Below, piece after piece: positions 1 through 9,589 of a DNA stretch of 64,000 bases (positions are counted from its first letter, which is position 1; every line of letters starts with the position of its first letter). The notes below the pieces were generated by a model. The model ran no database searches and had not been told where the DNA came from. It saw only the letters and a list, made by a program, of their open reading frames with translations. The DNA is from Pseudokineococcus lusitanus (GTDB lineage: Bacteria > Actinomycetota > Actinomycetes > Actinomycetales > Quadrisphaeraceae). The stretch covers positions 62,001-126,000 of the forward strand of contig NZ_RJKN01000001.1 of the NCBI RefSeq assembly GCF_003751265.1. The letters are read 5' to 3'. Position numbers and translations under genes: made by a program.

Positions 1-23
1 CGGCGCGTCGAGGAGGAGGACCC

Positions 24-374
24 GTGGCAGGAGGCAACGCCATCCGCGGCAGCCGTGTCGGCGCCGGCCCGATGGGCGAGGCGGAGCGGGGCGACAGCGC
101 CCCCCGTGTCGTCGTGCAGTACTGGTGCGCCAACGGCCACGAGACCCGCCCGAGCTTCGCGCAGGACTCCGGCAGCCCCGTCCCCGAGACCTGGGACTGC
201 CCGCGCTGCGGCTTCCCGGCCGGCCAGGACCAGGCGAACCCGCCGCAGCCGCTGCGCAACGAGCCCTACAAGACGCACCTCGCGTACGTGAAGGAGCGTC
301 GCAACGACGCCGACGGCGCCGTCATCCTCGAGGAGGCGCTCGCCTCCCTGCGCGCCCGGCGGCTCGTGCCCTGA
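24..374 (+). CDS. rbpA: RNA polymerase-binding protein RbpA
   Basis: RbpA binds RNA polymerase and group 1/2 sigma factors and stabilises the open promoter complex; it is confined to Actinobacteria. The 116-residue length is usual for the family. A zinc-ribbon-like core is visible, with Cys35, His39, Cys59 and Cys62 (a C-x3-H and a C-x2-C pair). The C-terminal part, from about residue 80, is the charged helical sigma-interaction region. The GTG start at 24 follows a strong purine-rich ribosome binding site at 11-20. It converges on pgl and shares the hairpin at 403-437 as a terminator. Identification is firm; only the exact N-terminus could shift. Confidence 0.96.
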   Translation: MAGGNAIRGSRVGAGPMGEAERGDSAPRVVVQYWCANGHETRPSFAQDSGSPVPETWDCPRCGFPAGQDQANPPQPLRNEPYKTHLAYVKERRNDADGAVILEEALASLRARRLVP

Positions 375-402
375 GGCCCCGCCGGGAGCCCCGGCAGACG
401 CC

Positions 403-437
403 ACGGGCCGGCAGCGACGTCGTCGCTGCCGGCCCGT
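403..437. terminator. Bidirectional hairpin between rbpA and pgl
   Basis: A perfect 16-bp inverted repeat (403-418 and 422-437) with a 3-nt loop lies between the convergent stops of rbpA and pgl. There is no U-run, as is common in very GC-rich actinobacteria. It is suited to terminate both transcripts. Confidence 0.75.
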
Positions 438-452
438 CGTCGTCCGTGGTGG

Positions 453-1304
453 TCAGCCCTCGGCGGAGGCCCCCGTGAGCCGTGACGCCGCGGCCCGGTC
501 GACCAGCCACGTCGTCGCCAGGCGACCGCGCGCCAGCACCGCCGGGGTCCGGGCGGCGTCCTCGGCGGGGTCGAGACCGCGGGCCACGGCCTGCGCCTTG
601 TCGTCGCCGGCCACGACGAGCCAGACCCGGGCCGCGGCGCGGACGGCGTCCACGCCGAGGCTCAGCCGCAGCGGCGGCGGCTTGGGCGCGTCCGTCTCGA
701 CGACGACCGGCACGCCCCGCTCGCCGAGCGTGCTGCTGCCGGGGAAGAGCGACGCGACGTGGCCGTCGGGGCCCACGCCGAGCATCAGGACGTCGAAGGC
801 GGGCACGCCCGCCGTGCCGGTCGTCCCGCCCTCGCCCAGGTCGTCCGCCGCCGCGGAGAGGTCGGCGGCGTAGCGGGCGGCGGCCTGCCCGGCCTGGTCG
901 GCCGGGCTCCCCGCCCCGTCCACGGGCGCCGGGAAGCGGTGCCACCGGGCGCCGTGCAGCGCCGGCGCCGTGAGGAGTGCGCCCTCGGCGAGGACGTCGT
1001 TGCGCTCGTCGTCGCCGCTCGGGAGGAAGCGCTCGTCGCCGAACCAGAGGTGCACGCGCCCCCAGTCGAGGCCCGCCGCCTCGCCGTCGGCGGCGGCGGC
1101 CGCGACGGCCTCGAGCGTCTTCCCGCCGACGCGGCCGCCCGTCAGCACGACGTGCACCGGCGCCGGGGCCGGCCGCTCGTCGAGCGACGCGGCCACCTGC
1201 GCCAGGAGGAGCCCGGCGACGTGCCCGGCCAGGGCGTCGGCGTCGTCGAGGACGACGACCTCCGGCTCCGGCCGGCCCGTCGCGTCGTCCGCGGCCGTGC
1301 TCAC
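453..1304 (-). CDS. pgl: 6-phosphogluconolactonase
   Basis: Hydrolyses 6-phosphoglucono-delta-lactone to 6-phosphogluconate, the second step of the oxidative pentose phosphate pathway, in the cytosol. The 283-residue product has the family blocks WFGDERF in its first half and GVGPDGHVASLFPG in its second half, which form the sugar-phosphate pocket. The GTG start at 1304 overlaps the opcA stop by 4 bases (GTGA), so translation is probably coupled. It is the last gene of the tal-pgi-zwf-opcA-pgl chain and ends at the terminator at 403-437. A longer in-frame extension upstream exists but lies entirely inside opcA and is a shadow. Confidence 0.93.
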   Translation of the reverse strand: MSTAADDATGRPEPEVVVLDDADALAGHVAGLLLAQVAASLDERPAPAPVHVVLTGGRVGGKTLEAVAAAAADGEAAGLDWGRVHLWFGDERFLPSGDDERNDVLAEGALLTAPALHGARWHRFPAPVDGAGSPADQAGQAAARYAADLSAAADDLGEGGTTGTAGVPAFDVLMLGVGPDGHVASLFPGSSTLGERGVPVVVETDAPKPPPLRLSLGVDAVRAAARVWLVVAGDDKAQAVARGLDPAEDAARTPAVLARGRLATTWLVDRAAASRLTGASAEG

Positions 1305-2458
1305 GGCGTCACCCCGCCCTCGGTGGTACCGGTCGGGGTGCCGGCGGCGGGCAGCCGCGGCCCGTCGGTGACGACCTCGGAGTCGTCGGTCGGCTCGTGG
1401 ACCGGGGGCGCGTCGGCCGGGGCGGCGCCCCGGTCGGGGGCGGGCGCCGTCGGGGACGGTGCCGCGTCGGCCGCGGCGGCGCGCGCGGCCGTCGCCCCGA
1501 CACCGCCGGCGTCGGCCCGCGCCTCGGAGACCCGGCGGGAGCGGCCGAGCCGGGGGAGGCCCTGCGTCAGCACCTCCCCGTAGACCTCGTCGGGGTCGAG
1601 CCGGCGCATCTCCTCGGCCAGGCACTCCCGCACGCTGCGGCGGGGGAGGGCCACGCGGCGCTCCGGCTGCCCCGGGGCGGTGAGGACCGCCGTCGAGGCG
1701 CCGTCGGGCCGCACGAGCTCGACGTCGCCGCCGGGGCGGACGAGCCGCACCCCGACGACGCCCGTGCCGTCGTCCGTGCGGACGCGGGTGACGGGGCAGT
1801 CGAGCGCGGTGCCGAGCCACGCCGCGAGGAGGTCGGTGCTGGGGGAGTCCCCCGCCCCGGTGACGACCGCCTCGGTGACGCTCTCGAAGGGCGGCTGGTC
1901 GAGCGCCGCGGCGAGCAGCCCCCGCCACAGCGTGAGACGGCTCCACGAGAGGTCGGTGTCACCGCCGGCGTGGCCGGCGGCGAGGGCCTGCAGCGTCCGC
2001 GCGGGACGCCGGGCCGCGCCCGCGTCGGTGATGCGGCGCTGGGCCATCGCGCCGATGGCGTCCTGCGAGGGCACCGTCGGGGGCTCGCCCGGCCACCACG
2101 CCACGACGGGGGCGTCGGGGAGCAGGAGGGGCACGACGACCGCGTCGCCGTGGCGCGCCAGCTCGCCGTAGAGGCGGGCGACGACGACCTCGCTCGCGCC
2201 GGCGTCGCCGCCCACGCGGATCTGGCCGTCGAGGCGGCTGACGCCCCGGCGGGTCCCGGTGACGACGACGAGGACGCGGCACGGGTGCTCGCGGCTCGCG
2301 TCGTTGGCGGCCGCGATCGCCGCCTCCGCCTCCTCCTCGCCCGTGCAGATGACGAGCGTGAGGACGCGACCCAGGGCCACGGCCCCACCGGTCTCGCGGA
2401 GGTCGACGAGGCGCCGGTTGAGGGCGCTCGTCGACGTCGAGGGCAGGTCGATGATCAC
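1301..2458 (-). CDS. opcA: Glucose-6-phosphate dehydrogenase assembly protein OpcA
   Basis: OpcA is a partner needed for assembly or activity of glucose-6-phosphate dehydrogenase in cyanobacteria and actinobacteria. The 385-residue product begins with a short beta-rich segment and holds the family block PVVAWWPGEPP near residue 120. The last about 80 residues are Ala/Pro/Thr-rich and probably disordered. Start GTG at 2458 overlaps the zwf stop by 4 bases, and its own stop overlaps the pgl start by 4 bases. The position directly behind zwf matches the conserved actinobacterial order. Confidence in identity is high; the disordered tail is longer than I would expect. Confidence 0.93.
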   Translation of the reverse strand: MIIDLPSTSTSALNRRLVDLRETGGAVALGRVLTLVICTGEEEAEAAIAAANDASREHPCRVLVVVTGTRRGVSRLDGQIRVGGDAGASEVVVARLYGELARHGDAVVVPLLLPDAPVVAWWPGEPPTVPSQDAIGAMAQRRITDAGAARRPARTLQALAAGHAGGDTDLSWSRLTLWRGLLAAALDQPPFESVTEAVVTGAGDSPSTDLLAAWLGTALDCPVTRVRTDDGTGVVGVRLVRPGGDVELVRPDGASTAVLTAPGQPERRVALPRRSVRECLAEEMRRLDPDEVYGEVLTQGLPRLGRSRRVSEARADAGGVGATAARAAAADAAPSPTAPAPDRGAAPADAPPVHEPTDDSEVVTDGPRLPAAGTPTGTTEGGVTP

Positions 2459-4038
2459 GGGCGCCTCCACTCCCGGCCGTCGCGGGCCATCATGGCGAAG
2501 GCGCTGGGCGGGCCCCAGCTGCCCGAGGGGTACGTCTCCGGCGGTCCCTGCGTCGCCCAGTGCTCGATGACGGGGTCGAGGATCTGCCAGGACAGGTCGA
2601 CCTCCTCGTGCCGCGGGAAGAGCGGCGGGTCGCCCAGCAGGACGTCGAGGATGAGCCGCTCGTAGGCCTCCGGGCTGGACTCGGTGAAGGCGTGGCCGTA
2701 GCCGAAGTCCATCGTGACGTCGCGGACCTGCATGACCGTGCCCGGCACCTTGGAGCCGAAGCGGAGGGTGACCCCCTCGTCGGGCTGCACGCGGATGACG
2801 AGCGCGTTCTTGCCGAGCTCCTCGGTCGCCGTCTGCTCGAAGGGCAGGTGCGGCGCCCGCCGGAAGACGACGGCGATCTCGGTGACGCGGCGCCCGAGCC
2901 GCTTGCCGGCGCGCAGGTAGAACGGCACGCCCGCCCAGCGGCGGGTGTCGATCTCCAGCGCGACGGCGGCGAAGGTCTCCGTCGTGGAGTCCGGCGAGAT
3001 GCCCTCCTCCTCGGCGTAGCCCTTGACCTCGCGGCCGCCCTGCCAGCCGGCGGCGTAGCGCCCCCGGGCCGTCGAGGCGTCGAGGCCGGCGGCCGGGTGG
3101 CGCACCGCGGACAGCACCTTCTCCTTCTCCGCGCGCAGGTCCGCGGCGTCGAAGGAGACGGGCTCCTCCATGGCCGTGAGCGCGAGGAGCTGCAGGAGGT
3201 GGTTCTGGATGACGTCGCGAGCCGCGCCGATGCCGTCGTAGTAGCCCGCGCGCCCGCCGATGCCGATGTCCTCGGCCATGGTGATCTGCACGTGGTCGAC
3301 GTGCTGGGCGTTCCAGATCGGCTCGAACATCTCGTTGGCGAAGCGCAGCGCCAGGAGGTTCTGGACCGTCTCCTTGCCGAGGTAGTGGTCGATCCGGAAG
3401 ACGGCGTCCGAGGGGAAGACCCGCTCGACGACGCCGTTGAGCTCGCGCGCCGAGGCCAGGTCGTGCCCGAAGGGCTTCTCGATGACGACGCGGCGCCACG
3501 AGCCGTCCTGCGCCCGGGCCAGGCCCGAGCGGTCGAGCTGCTCGCAGACGACGGGGAAGCTCGACGGCGGGACGGACAGGTAGAAGGCGACGTTGCCGCC
3601 GGTCCCGCGGCTCTCGTCGAGGTCGGCGACGGTGCGCGCGAGGGCGTCGAACGCCTCGTCGTCGTCGAAGGACCCGGTGACGAAGCGCAGGCCCTCGGCC
3701 AGCTGGCGCCAGACCTCCTCGCGGAAGGGCGTCCGGGCGTGCTCGCGCACGGCGTCGTGGACGACCTTGGCGAAGTCCTGGTCCTCCCAGTCGCGCCGGG
3801 CGAAGCCGACGAGCGAGAAGCCCGGCGGCAGCAGGCCGCGGTTGGCGAGGTCGTAGACCGCGGGCATGAGCTTCTTGCGCGCGAGGTCGCCGGTGACGCC
3901 GAACATCACGAGGCACGAGGGCCCCGCGATGCGCGACAGCCGCTTGTCGCGGGGGTCGCGCAGGGGGTTGACGGGGCCGGCGGCGCCCGCAGGACCGCCG
4001 ACGGCGGTCCTGCGGGCCCCGGCGCGGGCCGCCGTCAC
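2455..4038 (-). CDS. zwf: Glucose-6-phosphate 1-dehydrogenase
   Basis: Oxidises glucose-6-phosphate to the 6-phosphogluconolactone with NADP+ as acceptor. Visible motifs are the nucleotide-binding GVTGDLARKKL near residue 45 and the catalytic block RIDHYLGKE around residue 214 (His and Lys are the active-site residues). I place the start at GTG 4038, giving 527 residues: it overlaps the pgi stop as GTGA, and the usual family opening NPLRDPRDKRL follows about 23 residues in. No valid start codon lies closer to that block. The 23-residue extension is Ala/Gly-rich and probably a dispensable leader. Confidence 0.95.
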   Translation of the reverse strand: MTAARAGARRTAVGGPAGAAGPVNPLRDPRDKRLSRIAGPSCLVMFGVTGDLARKKLMPAVYDLANRGLLPPGFSLVGFARRDWEDQDFAKVVHDAVREHARTPFREEVWRQLAEGLRFVTGSFDDDEAFDALARTVADLDESRGTGGNVAFYLSVPPSSFPVVCEQLDRSGLARAQDGSWRRVVIEKPFGHDLASARELNGVVERVFPSDAVFRIDHYLGKETVQNLLALRFANEMFEPIWNAQHVDHVQITMAEDIGIGGRAGYYDGIGAARDVIQNHLLQLLALTAMEEPVSFDAADLRAEKEKVLSAVRHPAAGLDASTARGRYAAGWQGGREVKGYAEEEGISPDSTTETFAAVALEIDTRRWAGVPFYLRAGKRLGRRVTEIAVVFRRAPHLPFEQTATEELGKNALVIRVQPDEGVTLRFGSKVPGTVMQVRDVTMDFGYGHAFTESSPEAYERLILDVLLGDPPLFPRHEEVDLSWQILDPVIEHWATQGPPETYPSGSWGPPSAFAMMARDGREWRRP

Positions 4039-5705
4039 GCCGTGCGGCGCGAGAGGACCTCGCGCACACGGGCCAGCGCCGCGCGGTCGGCCAGGTGCAC
4101 GCGCAGGACCGGTCGGCCCTTCTCCGCGAGCACGGAGGCGTCGCCGGCCGCCTGCGCCCGCTGGAGGAACCCGAACGAGAAGGGGCGGTCGGGGATGTCG
4201 AGGTCCTCGCCCGCCGGCTCGCCGGTCACCTGGAGGTAGACCCCGGTCGCCGGCCCGCCCTTGTGGTACTGCCCCGTCGAGTGGAGGAAGCGGGGGCCCC
4301 ACCCGAAGGTGGTCGGACGCCCGGTGCGGGCGGCGAGGTCCTCGCGGACCGCCTCGAGGTCGGCGTCCGCCTCGCGGTCGAGGTAGGCCATGACGGCGAG
4401 GTACGAGCGGTCCGCGACCTCGGGGTCGCCGAGGTGCGCGAGCAGCGCGTCCACGGCCGCGTCGAGCGTCGTCACGCCGTCGAGCAGGCCCGGCGTGCCG
4501 CGGAGCTCGACGTCGCCGTCGACGACGTCGGCGGGCTCGGCCTCCGGCCGGTCGTCGAGGAGGGCGCGGGTGGCCTGCTTGGCGCTCTCGACGTCGGGCT
4601 GGTCGAAGGGGTCGATGCCCAGCAGGCGCCCGGCGACGGCCACAGCCGTCTCCCAGAGCACCATCTGGCCGCCGAGGGAGCCGCTGACGCGCACCTCGGA
4701 GCCGCCGCCCGCGGGTGCGTCCTCCTCGGCGCCGCCCGTGAGGCGGACGACGAGGACGTCGCGCGCCGGGCCGGTGACCTCGGGCGAGCCCGGGCCGGCG
4801 ACGACGACGGGCAGGAGGCCCTTGCCGCTCTTGCCGGTGGACTCGGCGACGAGCTGCTCGGCCCAGGCGCCGAGGCCGTGCACGGGCGTGCCGTCCTCGA
4901 CGAGGACGACCTTGTCGCGCAGCGGGTCGGTGCCCCCGAGGGCGGCGGCGAGCTGCAGCGCGGGGTTGCCGTCGTCGTCCGCGGCGAGGAGCTCGAGCGC
5001 CTCGGCGCCCTCCTCCAGCAGCGCGCGCACGTCGGCACCGGCGAGGCCCGCCGGCACGAGGCCGAAGGCCGTCAGCGCCGAGTAGCGGCCGCCGACGTCC
5101 GGGTCGGCCTCGAAGAGGGCGCGGCAGCCCTCCTCCTGCGCCGTCCGCGACAGGGGCGAGCCCGGGTCGGTGACGACGACGAGCCGCTGCGCGGGGTCGA
5201 CGCCCGCGGCGCGGAACGCCTCGACGAAGGCGCGGCGCTGGGAGTCGGTCTCCACCGTCCCGCCGGACTTGCTCGAGACGACGACGACCGTGCGGCCCAG
5301 GTGGTCGGCCAGCGCCCGGCGCACCTGCGCCGGGTCCGTGCCGTCGAGGACGACGAGCTCCACGCCCGCCGTCGCCGTGATGACCTCCGGCGCGAGCGAG
5401 GAGCCGCCCATGCCGCAGAGGACGACGCGGTCGACGCCCTCGTCGGCGAGCTCGGCGCGCAGCGCCTCCACCCGCGCGGGGACGTCGGCCGAGCGACGGG
5501 CCACGTCGACCCAGCCGAGCCGCCGCGAGGCCTCGTCGGCGGCGTCGGGGCCCCACAGGTCGGGCTCCTGCGCGGCCACCCGGCTCGCGACCCGGTCGGC
5601 CACGAGCGTCGGCACCGCGGCGGCGACGGCGCGGGCCGCGTCGCCCGTGGCGGCGACGGACAGGCCGCCCGCCGCCTCGGGGCCGGGGAGGGACCCGCCC
5701 GTCAC
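4035..5705 (-). CDS. pgi: Glucose-6-phosphate isomerase
   Basis: Interconverts glucose-6-phosphate and fructose-6-phosphate. The 556-residue product carries the SIS-domain motifs [22 protein letters not shown] and, further on, [12 protein letters not shown]. It is the divergent isomerase type that in some bacteria is fused behind transaldolase; here the two genes are separate but locked by a GTGA overlap with the tal stop. The 3' end overlaps zwf. Together with tal and zwf it lets carbon cycle between glycolysis and both arms of the pentose phosphate pathway. The weaker conservation of the C-terminal third leaves its exact subfamily open. Confidence 0.92.
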   Translation of the reverse strand: MTGGSLPGPEAAGGLSVAATGDAARAVAAAVPTLVADRVASRVAAQEPDLWGPDAADEASRRLGWVDVARRSADVPARVEALRAELADEGVDRVVLCGMGGSSLAPEVITATAGVELVVLDGTDPAQVRRALADHLGRTVVVVSSKSGGTVETDSQRRAFVEAFRAAGVDPAQRLVVVTDPGSPLSRTAQEEGCRALFEADPDVGGRYSALTAFGLVPAGLAGADVRALLEEGAEALELLAADDDGNPALQLAAALGGTDPLRDKVVLVEDGTPVHGLGAWAEQLVAESTGKSGKGLLPVVVAGPGSPEVTGPARDVLVVRLTGGAEEDAPAGGGSEVRVSGSLGGQMVLWETAVAVAGRLLGIDPFDQPDVESAKQATRALLDDRPEAEPADVVDGDVELRGTPGLLDGVTTLDAAVDALLAHLGDPEVADRSYLAVMAYLDREADADLEAVREDLAARTGRPTTFGWGPRFLHSTGQYHKGGPATGVYLQVTGEPAGEDLDIPDRPFSFGFLQRAQAAGDASVLAEKGRPVLRVHLADRAALARVREVLSRRTA

Positions 5706-6859
5706 TTCTGCGCCTCGGCGTCGTCGTCGGACGCCGACAGGCGCGCCATCTCGTCGGAGACCGTCTGCAGCAGCTCGGTCCAGCTGTCGGAGAACTTCTT
5801 GAGGCCCTCGGTCTCGAGCCCCTCGACGACCTCCGTGTAGGAGACGCCGAGCCGCTCGAGGTCGTCGAGGACCGCGGACGACGCGGCGGCCGTGCCGGTG
5901 ACGGTGTCGCCGTGCACGACGCCGTGGTCGTACGTCTTGTCCATCGTGGCGCCCGGCATCGTGTTGACGGTGCCAGGGGCGACGAGCTCGGTGACGTAGA
6001 GGGTGTCGGGGTAGTCGGGGTTCTTCACGCCGGTCGACGCCCAGAGCGGGCGCTGCGGGCGGGCGCCGGCGTCGGCGAGGACCTGCCAGCGCGGCGTCGA
6101 GAAGACCTCCTCGTACGCGGCGTAGGCGAGACGGGCGTTGGCCAGGCCGGCCTTGCCGCGCAGCGCCAAGGCCTCGTCCGTGCCGATGGCCTCGAGCCGC
6201 GGGTCGATGTCGGTGTCGACCCGGCTGACGAAGAAGGACGCCACCGAGGCGATCTGCGAGAGGTCGCGGCCGGCCTCGCGGGCCTGCTCCAGCCCGGTGA
6301 GGTAGGCGTTCATGACGGCGCGGTAGCGGTCGAGGCTGAAGATCAGCGTGACGTTGACGCTGATGCCCTCGGAGATCGCCGTCGTGATGGCCGGCAGGCC
6401 CTCGACCGTCGCGGGGATCTTGACCATGAGGTTGGGGCGGTCGACGGCGGCCCAGATGGCGCGCGCCGCGGAGACGGTGCCCTCGGTGTCGTGCGCGAGG
6501 CCCGGCTCGACCTCGAGCGAGACGCGGCCGTCGAGGTGGCCCGTGCGCTCGTAGACGGGGGCGAAGAGGTCGCAGGCGCGGCGGACGTCCTCGGTCGTCA
6601 GCTGGAAGACGACCTCGTCGACGGAGGTGCCGGCGGCCGCGAGCTCGCGGGTCTGGTCGGCGTAGGCGTCGCCCTTGGCGAGCGCGCTGGCGAAGATCGT
6701 CGGGTTGCTCGTGACGCCGACGACGCCGCGGTCCTCGACCAGCCGCTGGAGCTCGCCGGAGCCGAGGAGCTCGCGGGACAGGTCGTCGAGCCAGACGGAG
6801 ACGCCCTCGTCGCCGAGCTGGGCGAGGGGGTGGGTGGCGCTGCTGCTGGGGGTGGTCAT
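5702..6859 (-). CDS. tal: Transaldolase
   Basis: Transfers a dihydroxyacetone unit between sugar phosphates in the non-oxidative pentose phosphate pathway through a Schiff base. The likely Schiff-base lysine sits in NLMVKIPAT near residue 146. Other family blocks are GVTSNPTIF near the N-terminus and [11 protein letters not shown] use ATG 6859 (385 residues) because a clear GGGAGGA ribosome binding site lies just upstream; an in-frame start 11 codons earlier lacks one. It is separated from tkt by about 190 bases that contain the tkt terminator, so tal may have its own promoter there. Confidence 0.95.
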   Translation of the reverse strand: MTTPSSSATHPLAQLGDEGVSVWLDDLSRELLGSGELQRLVEDRGVVGVTSNPTIFASALAKGDAYADQTRELAAAGTSVDEVVFQLTTEDVRRACDLFAPVYERTGHLDGRVSLEVEPGLAHDTEGTVSAARAIWAAVDRPNLMVKIPATVEGLPAITTAISEGISVNVTLIFSLDRYRAVMNAYLTGLEQAREAGRDLSQIASVASFFVSRVDTDIDPRLEAIGTDEALALRGKAGLANARLAYAAYEEVFSTPRWQVLADAGARPQRPLWASTGVKNPDYPDTLYVTELVAPGTVNTMPGATMDKTYDHGVVHGDTVTGTAAASSAVLDDLERLGVSYTEVVEGLETEGLKKFSDSWTELLQTVSDEMARLSASDDDAEAQK

Positions 6860-7011
6860 GGTGGGTCCTCCCGTGCGGTGGGTGCGCCGCACGAGGCGGC
6901 GCGGTCTGCGGCCGTGGTCTGGGTGCCGTGCGTCGACCGGCCGGGCTGCGGCTGCTCAGGGCAGCGCCCTCCGACCGGTGCAACCCGCGCGAGGCGCGGG
7001 GTCATCCCGGG

Positions 7012-7047
7012 GGCGCGGGCCCGGGGAGAGGTCCCCGGGCCCGCGCC
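7012..7047 (-). terminator. Hairpin terminator behind tkt
   Basis: A perfect 16-bp inverted repeat (7012-7027 and 7032-7047) with a GAGG loop lies 7 bases past the tkt stop. It has no U-tract. It implies that much tkt transcription ends before tal. Confidence 0.75.
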
Positions 7048-7053
7048 GACGGG

Positions 7054-9240
7054 TCAGCGGTCGCCTGTGCCGCCCTCGCTGGGCGAGGTGCCGCGGCCGC
7101 CGGGGGTGTCGCCGCCGCGCGCGGCGGCGATCGAGTCGCGGGCCGCCTGCGCGACGGCGTCGGCCGTGATGCCGAACTCGCGGTAGAGCCGCTCGTAGTC
7201 GGCGGACGCCCCGAAGTGCTCGAGGGAGACGGTGCGGCCGGCGTCGCCGACGACGTCGCGCCAGCCCATGGCCACGGCCGCCTCGACGGAGACGCGGGCC
7301 CGGACGGACGGCGGCAGGACCTCGTCGCGGTAGGCGTCGTCCTGCTCGTCGAACCACTCGCGGCACGGCATGGAGACGACGCGGGCGCGCACGCCCTCGG
7401 CCGCCAGCGCCTCTCGCGCCTCGACGGCCAGCTGGACCTCGGAGCCCGTGCCGACGAGGACGACGTCGGGCTGCTCGCCCTCGCCGAGGCCGTCGGCCTC
7501 CGCGAGGACGTAGGCGCCGCGCGCCGTCCCCGCCGCCGACGCGAAGGTCGCGCCCGAGGCCGCGCCCTCGCCGCGCTCGAAGGTGGGGACCTTCTGGCGC
7601 GTGAGGACGATGCCGGCCGGGTTCTTCGTGTTCTCGATGATCGTGCGCCACGCCCACGAGGTCTCGTTGGCGTCGGCCGGGCGGACGACGTCGAGGCCCG
7701 GGATGGCCCGCAGCGCGGCGAGGTGCTCGACCGGCTGGTGGGTGGGGCCGTCCTCGCCGAGGCCGATGGAGTCGTGCGTCCAGACGTAGATGGTCGGGAC
7801 GGACATGACGGCGGCGAGCCGGACGGCACCGCGCATGTAGTCGGAGAAGACGAGGAAGGTGCCGCCGTAGGCGCGGGTGCCGCCGTGCAGCGTGATGCCG
7901 TTGAGGATCGACCCCATGGCGTGCTCGCGGATGCCGAAGTGCAGCGTGCGGCCGCCCTCGTCGCCCGGGAACTTCTTCGTGCCGCGGCTCGCGGGCACGA
8001 AGGAGCGCTCGCCGTCCATCGTCGTGTTGTTGGAGCCGGCCAGGTCGGCCGAGCCGCCCCACAGCTCGGGGAGGACCGGGGCGAGCGCGGACAGCACCGA
8101 GCCGGACGCCTCGCGGGTGGCGACGGCCTTGCCGGCCGGGAAGGCGGGCAGCGCGTCGGTCCAGCCCTCGGGCAGGCGGCGCTCGGAGATGCGGTCGAGG
8201 AGCTCGGCCCGCTCGGGGGCGGCCGTGCGCCACGCCTCGTAGCGCTCGTCCCAGGCCGCACGGACCTCGCGCGAGCGCTCGGAGAGGGTGCGGGTGACGC
8301 CGAGGACCTCGTCGTCGACCTGGAAGGTCCGGTCCGGGTCGAAGCCGAGGATCTCCTTGGTGGCGCGGATCTCCTCGTCGCCGAGGGCCGAGCCGTGCGA
8401 GCCGCCGGTGCCCTGCTTGGTGGGGGCGGGCCACGCGATGATCGTCGTCAGCTTGATGATGGAGGGGCGGCCCGTCTCGGCGCGCGCGGCGGTGATCGCG
8501 GCGTGCAGCGCCTCGACGTCCTCGGTGTACTCGCCCGAGGCGGTCCAGTCGACGTGCTGGGTGTGCCAGCCGTACGCCTCGTACCTCCCGAGCACGTCCT
8601 CGCTGAAGGCGATGTCCGTGTCGTCCTCGATGGAGATCTTGTTGTCGTCGTAGATGACGACGAGGTTGCCGAGCTCCTGGTGGCCGGCGAGCGACGACGC
8701 CTCGGCCGTCACGCCCTCCTGCACGTCGCCGTCGGAGGCGATGACGTAGACCGTGTGGTCGAAGGGGCTCTCGCCGGGCGCCGCGTCGGGGTCGAGCAGG
8801 TGGCGCTCGCGGCGGGCGGCCATGGCCATGCCGACCGAGCTGGCGAGGCCCTGGCCGAGCGGGCCCGTCGTGATCTCGACGCCGTCGGTGTGGCGGAACT
8901 CGGGGTGCCCCGGGGTCTTCGAGCCCCAGGTGCGCAGCTGCTGCAGGTCCTCGAGCGAGACGTCGTAGCCCGCGAGGAAGAGCTGGATGTAGAGGGTCAG
9001 GCTCGAGTGGCCGGCGGACAGCACGAAGCGGTCGCGGCCGTGCCAGTGCGAGTCCGACGGGTCGTGGCGCATGACCTTCTGGAAGAGGAGGTACGCCGCC
9101 GGGGCGAGGCTCATCGCCGTCCCGGGGTGGCCGTTGCCGACCTTCTGCACCGCGTCCGCGGCCAGCACGCGGACGGTGTCGACCGCCCTGCGGTCCGCGT
9201 CGGTCCAGGTGAACGCCTGCGGCGTCGTCTCGATGTCCAT
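7054..9240 (-). CDS. tkt: Transketolase
   Basis: A thiamine diphosphate enzyme that transfers two-carbon ketol units in the non-oxidative pentose phosphate pathway. The 728-residue length is normal. The thiamine diphosphate/Mg site is visible as GDGDVQEG followed about 28 residues later by DDNKISI. The second (Pyr) domain has the GIREHAMG block with the catalytic Glu. Start ATG 9240 is preceded by a purine-rich stretch. It is divergent from ctaB, an arrangement conserved in Actinobacteria. Confidence 0.97.
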   Translation of the reverse strand: MDIETTPQAFTWTDADRRAVDTVRVLAADAVQKVGNGHPGTAMSLAPAAYLLFQKVMRHDPSDSHWHGRDRFVLSAGHSSLTLYIQLFLAGYDVSLEDLQQLRTWGSKTPGHPEFRHTDGVEITTGPLGQGLASSVGMAMAARRERHLLDPDAAPGESPFDHTVYVIASDGDVQEGVTAEASSLAGHQELGNLVVIYDDNKISIEDDTDIAFSEDVLGRYEAYGWHTQHVDWTASGEYTEDVEALHAAITAARAETGRPSIIKLTTIIAWPAPTKQGTGGSHGSALGDEEIRATKEILGFDPDRTFQVDDEVLGVTRTLSERSREVRAAWDERYEAWRTAAPERAELLDRISERRLPEGWTDALPAFPAGKAVATREASGSVLSALAPVLPELWGGSADLAGSNNTTMDGERSFVPASRGTKKFPGDEGGRTLHFGIREHAMGSILNGITLHGGTRAYGGTFLVFSDYMRGAVRLAAVMSVPTIYVWTHDSIGLGEDGPTHQPVEHLAALRAIPGLDVVRPADANETSWAWRTIIENTKNPAGIVLTRQKVPTFERGEGAASGATFASAAGTARGAYVLAEADGLGEGEQPDVVLVGTGSEVQLAVEAREALAAEGVRARVVSMPCREWFDEQDDAYRDEVLPPSVRARVSVEAAVAMGWRDVVGDAGRTVSLEHFGASADYERLYREFGITADAVAQAARDSIAAARGGDTPGGRGTSPSEGGTGDR

Positions 9241-9589
9241 ACGGGGGGACCCCTCGCGTCGCGGCCGCGCGCGGGCCCGGCCCGCCGACGGCCTGTTCTG
9301 GCGCGCGACCGCGGCGGCCGCGCGCGTCGGGACTTCTGCACGACCGGTCGCGCCGCCCGCCCTGCGGCGGTCCGCGGCTCGCGCCGGTCCCAGGACCGGA
9401 CCCTAGTGGTCCAGGCCACATCGCGCCCCGCCTGCGGCCTCCCGGCGGGCCGCGCGTCGCGGCGCGTACGATCGGGACCGAACAGCCGACCGGCCGGCCC
9501 TCCCGAGGAGCCGCCGGGCCGCGGGCCCGCCCCGCGGGCCGCGCCGGCGCACCGCACCTGCACCCGCGACGAACGGACGAGAAGCCGCC
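9241..9589. promoter_or_regulatory. tkt/ctaB divergent intergenic region
   Basis: About 350 bases without a gene between divergent tkt and ctaB. On the plus strand TACGAT (9467-9472) is a reasonable -10 hexamer for ctaB, giving a leader of about 110 nt. On the minus strand TAGGGT (9405 to 9400) is a candidate -10 for tkt. I see no convincing -35 elements or riboswitch-like fold. Confidence 0.4.

Noticed and set aside
9241-9589. Riboswitch or RNA leader ahead of ctaB or tkt
   Set aside because: No long conserved-looking pairing pattern or known aptamer core was seen; the region is plain GC-rich sequence.
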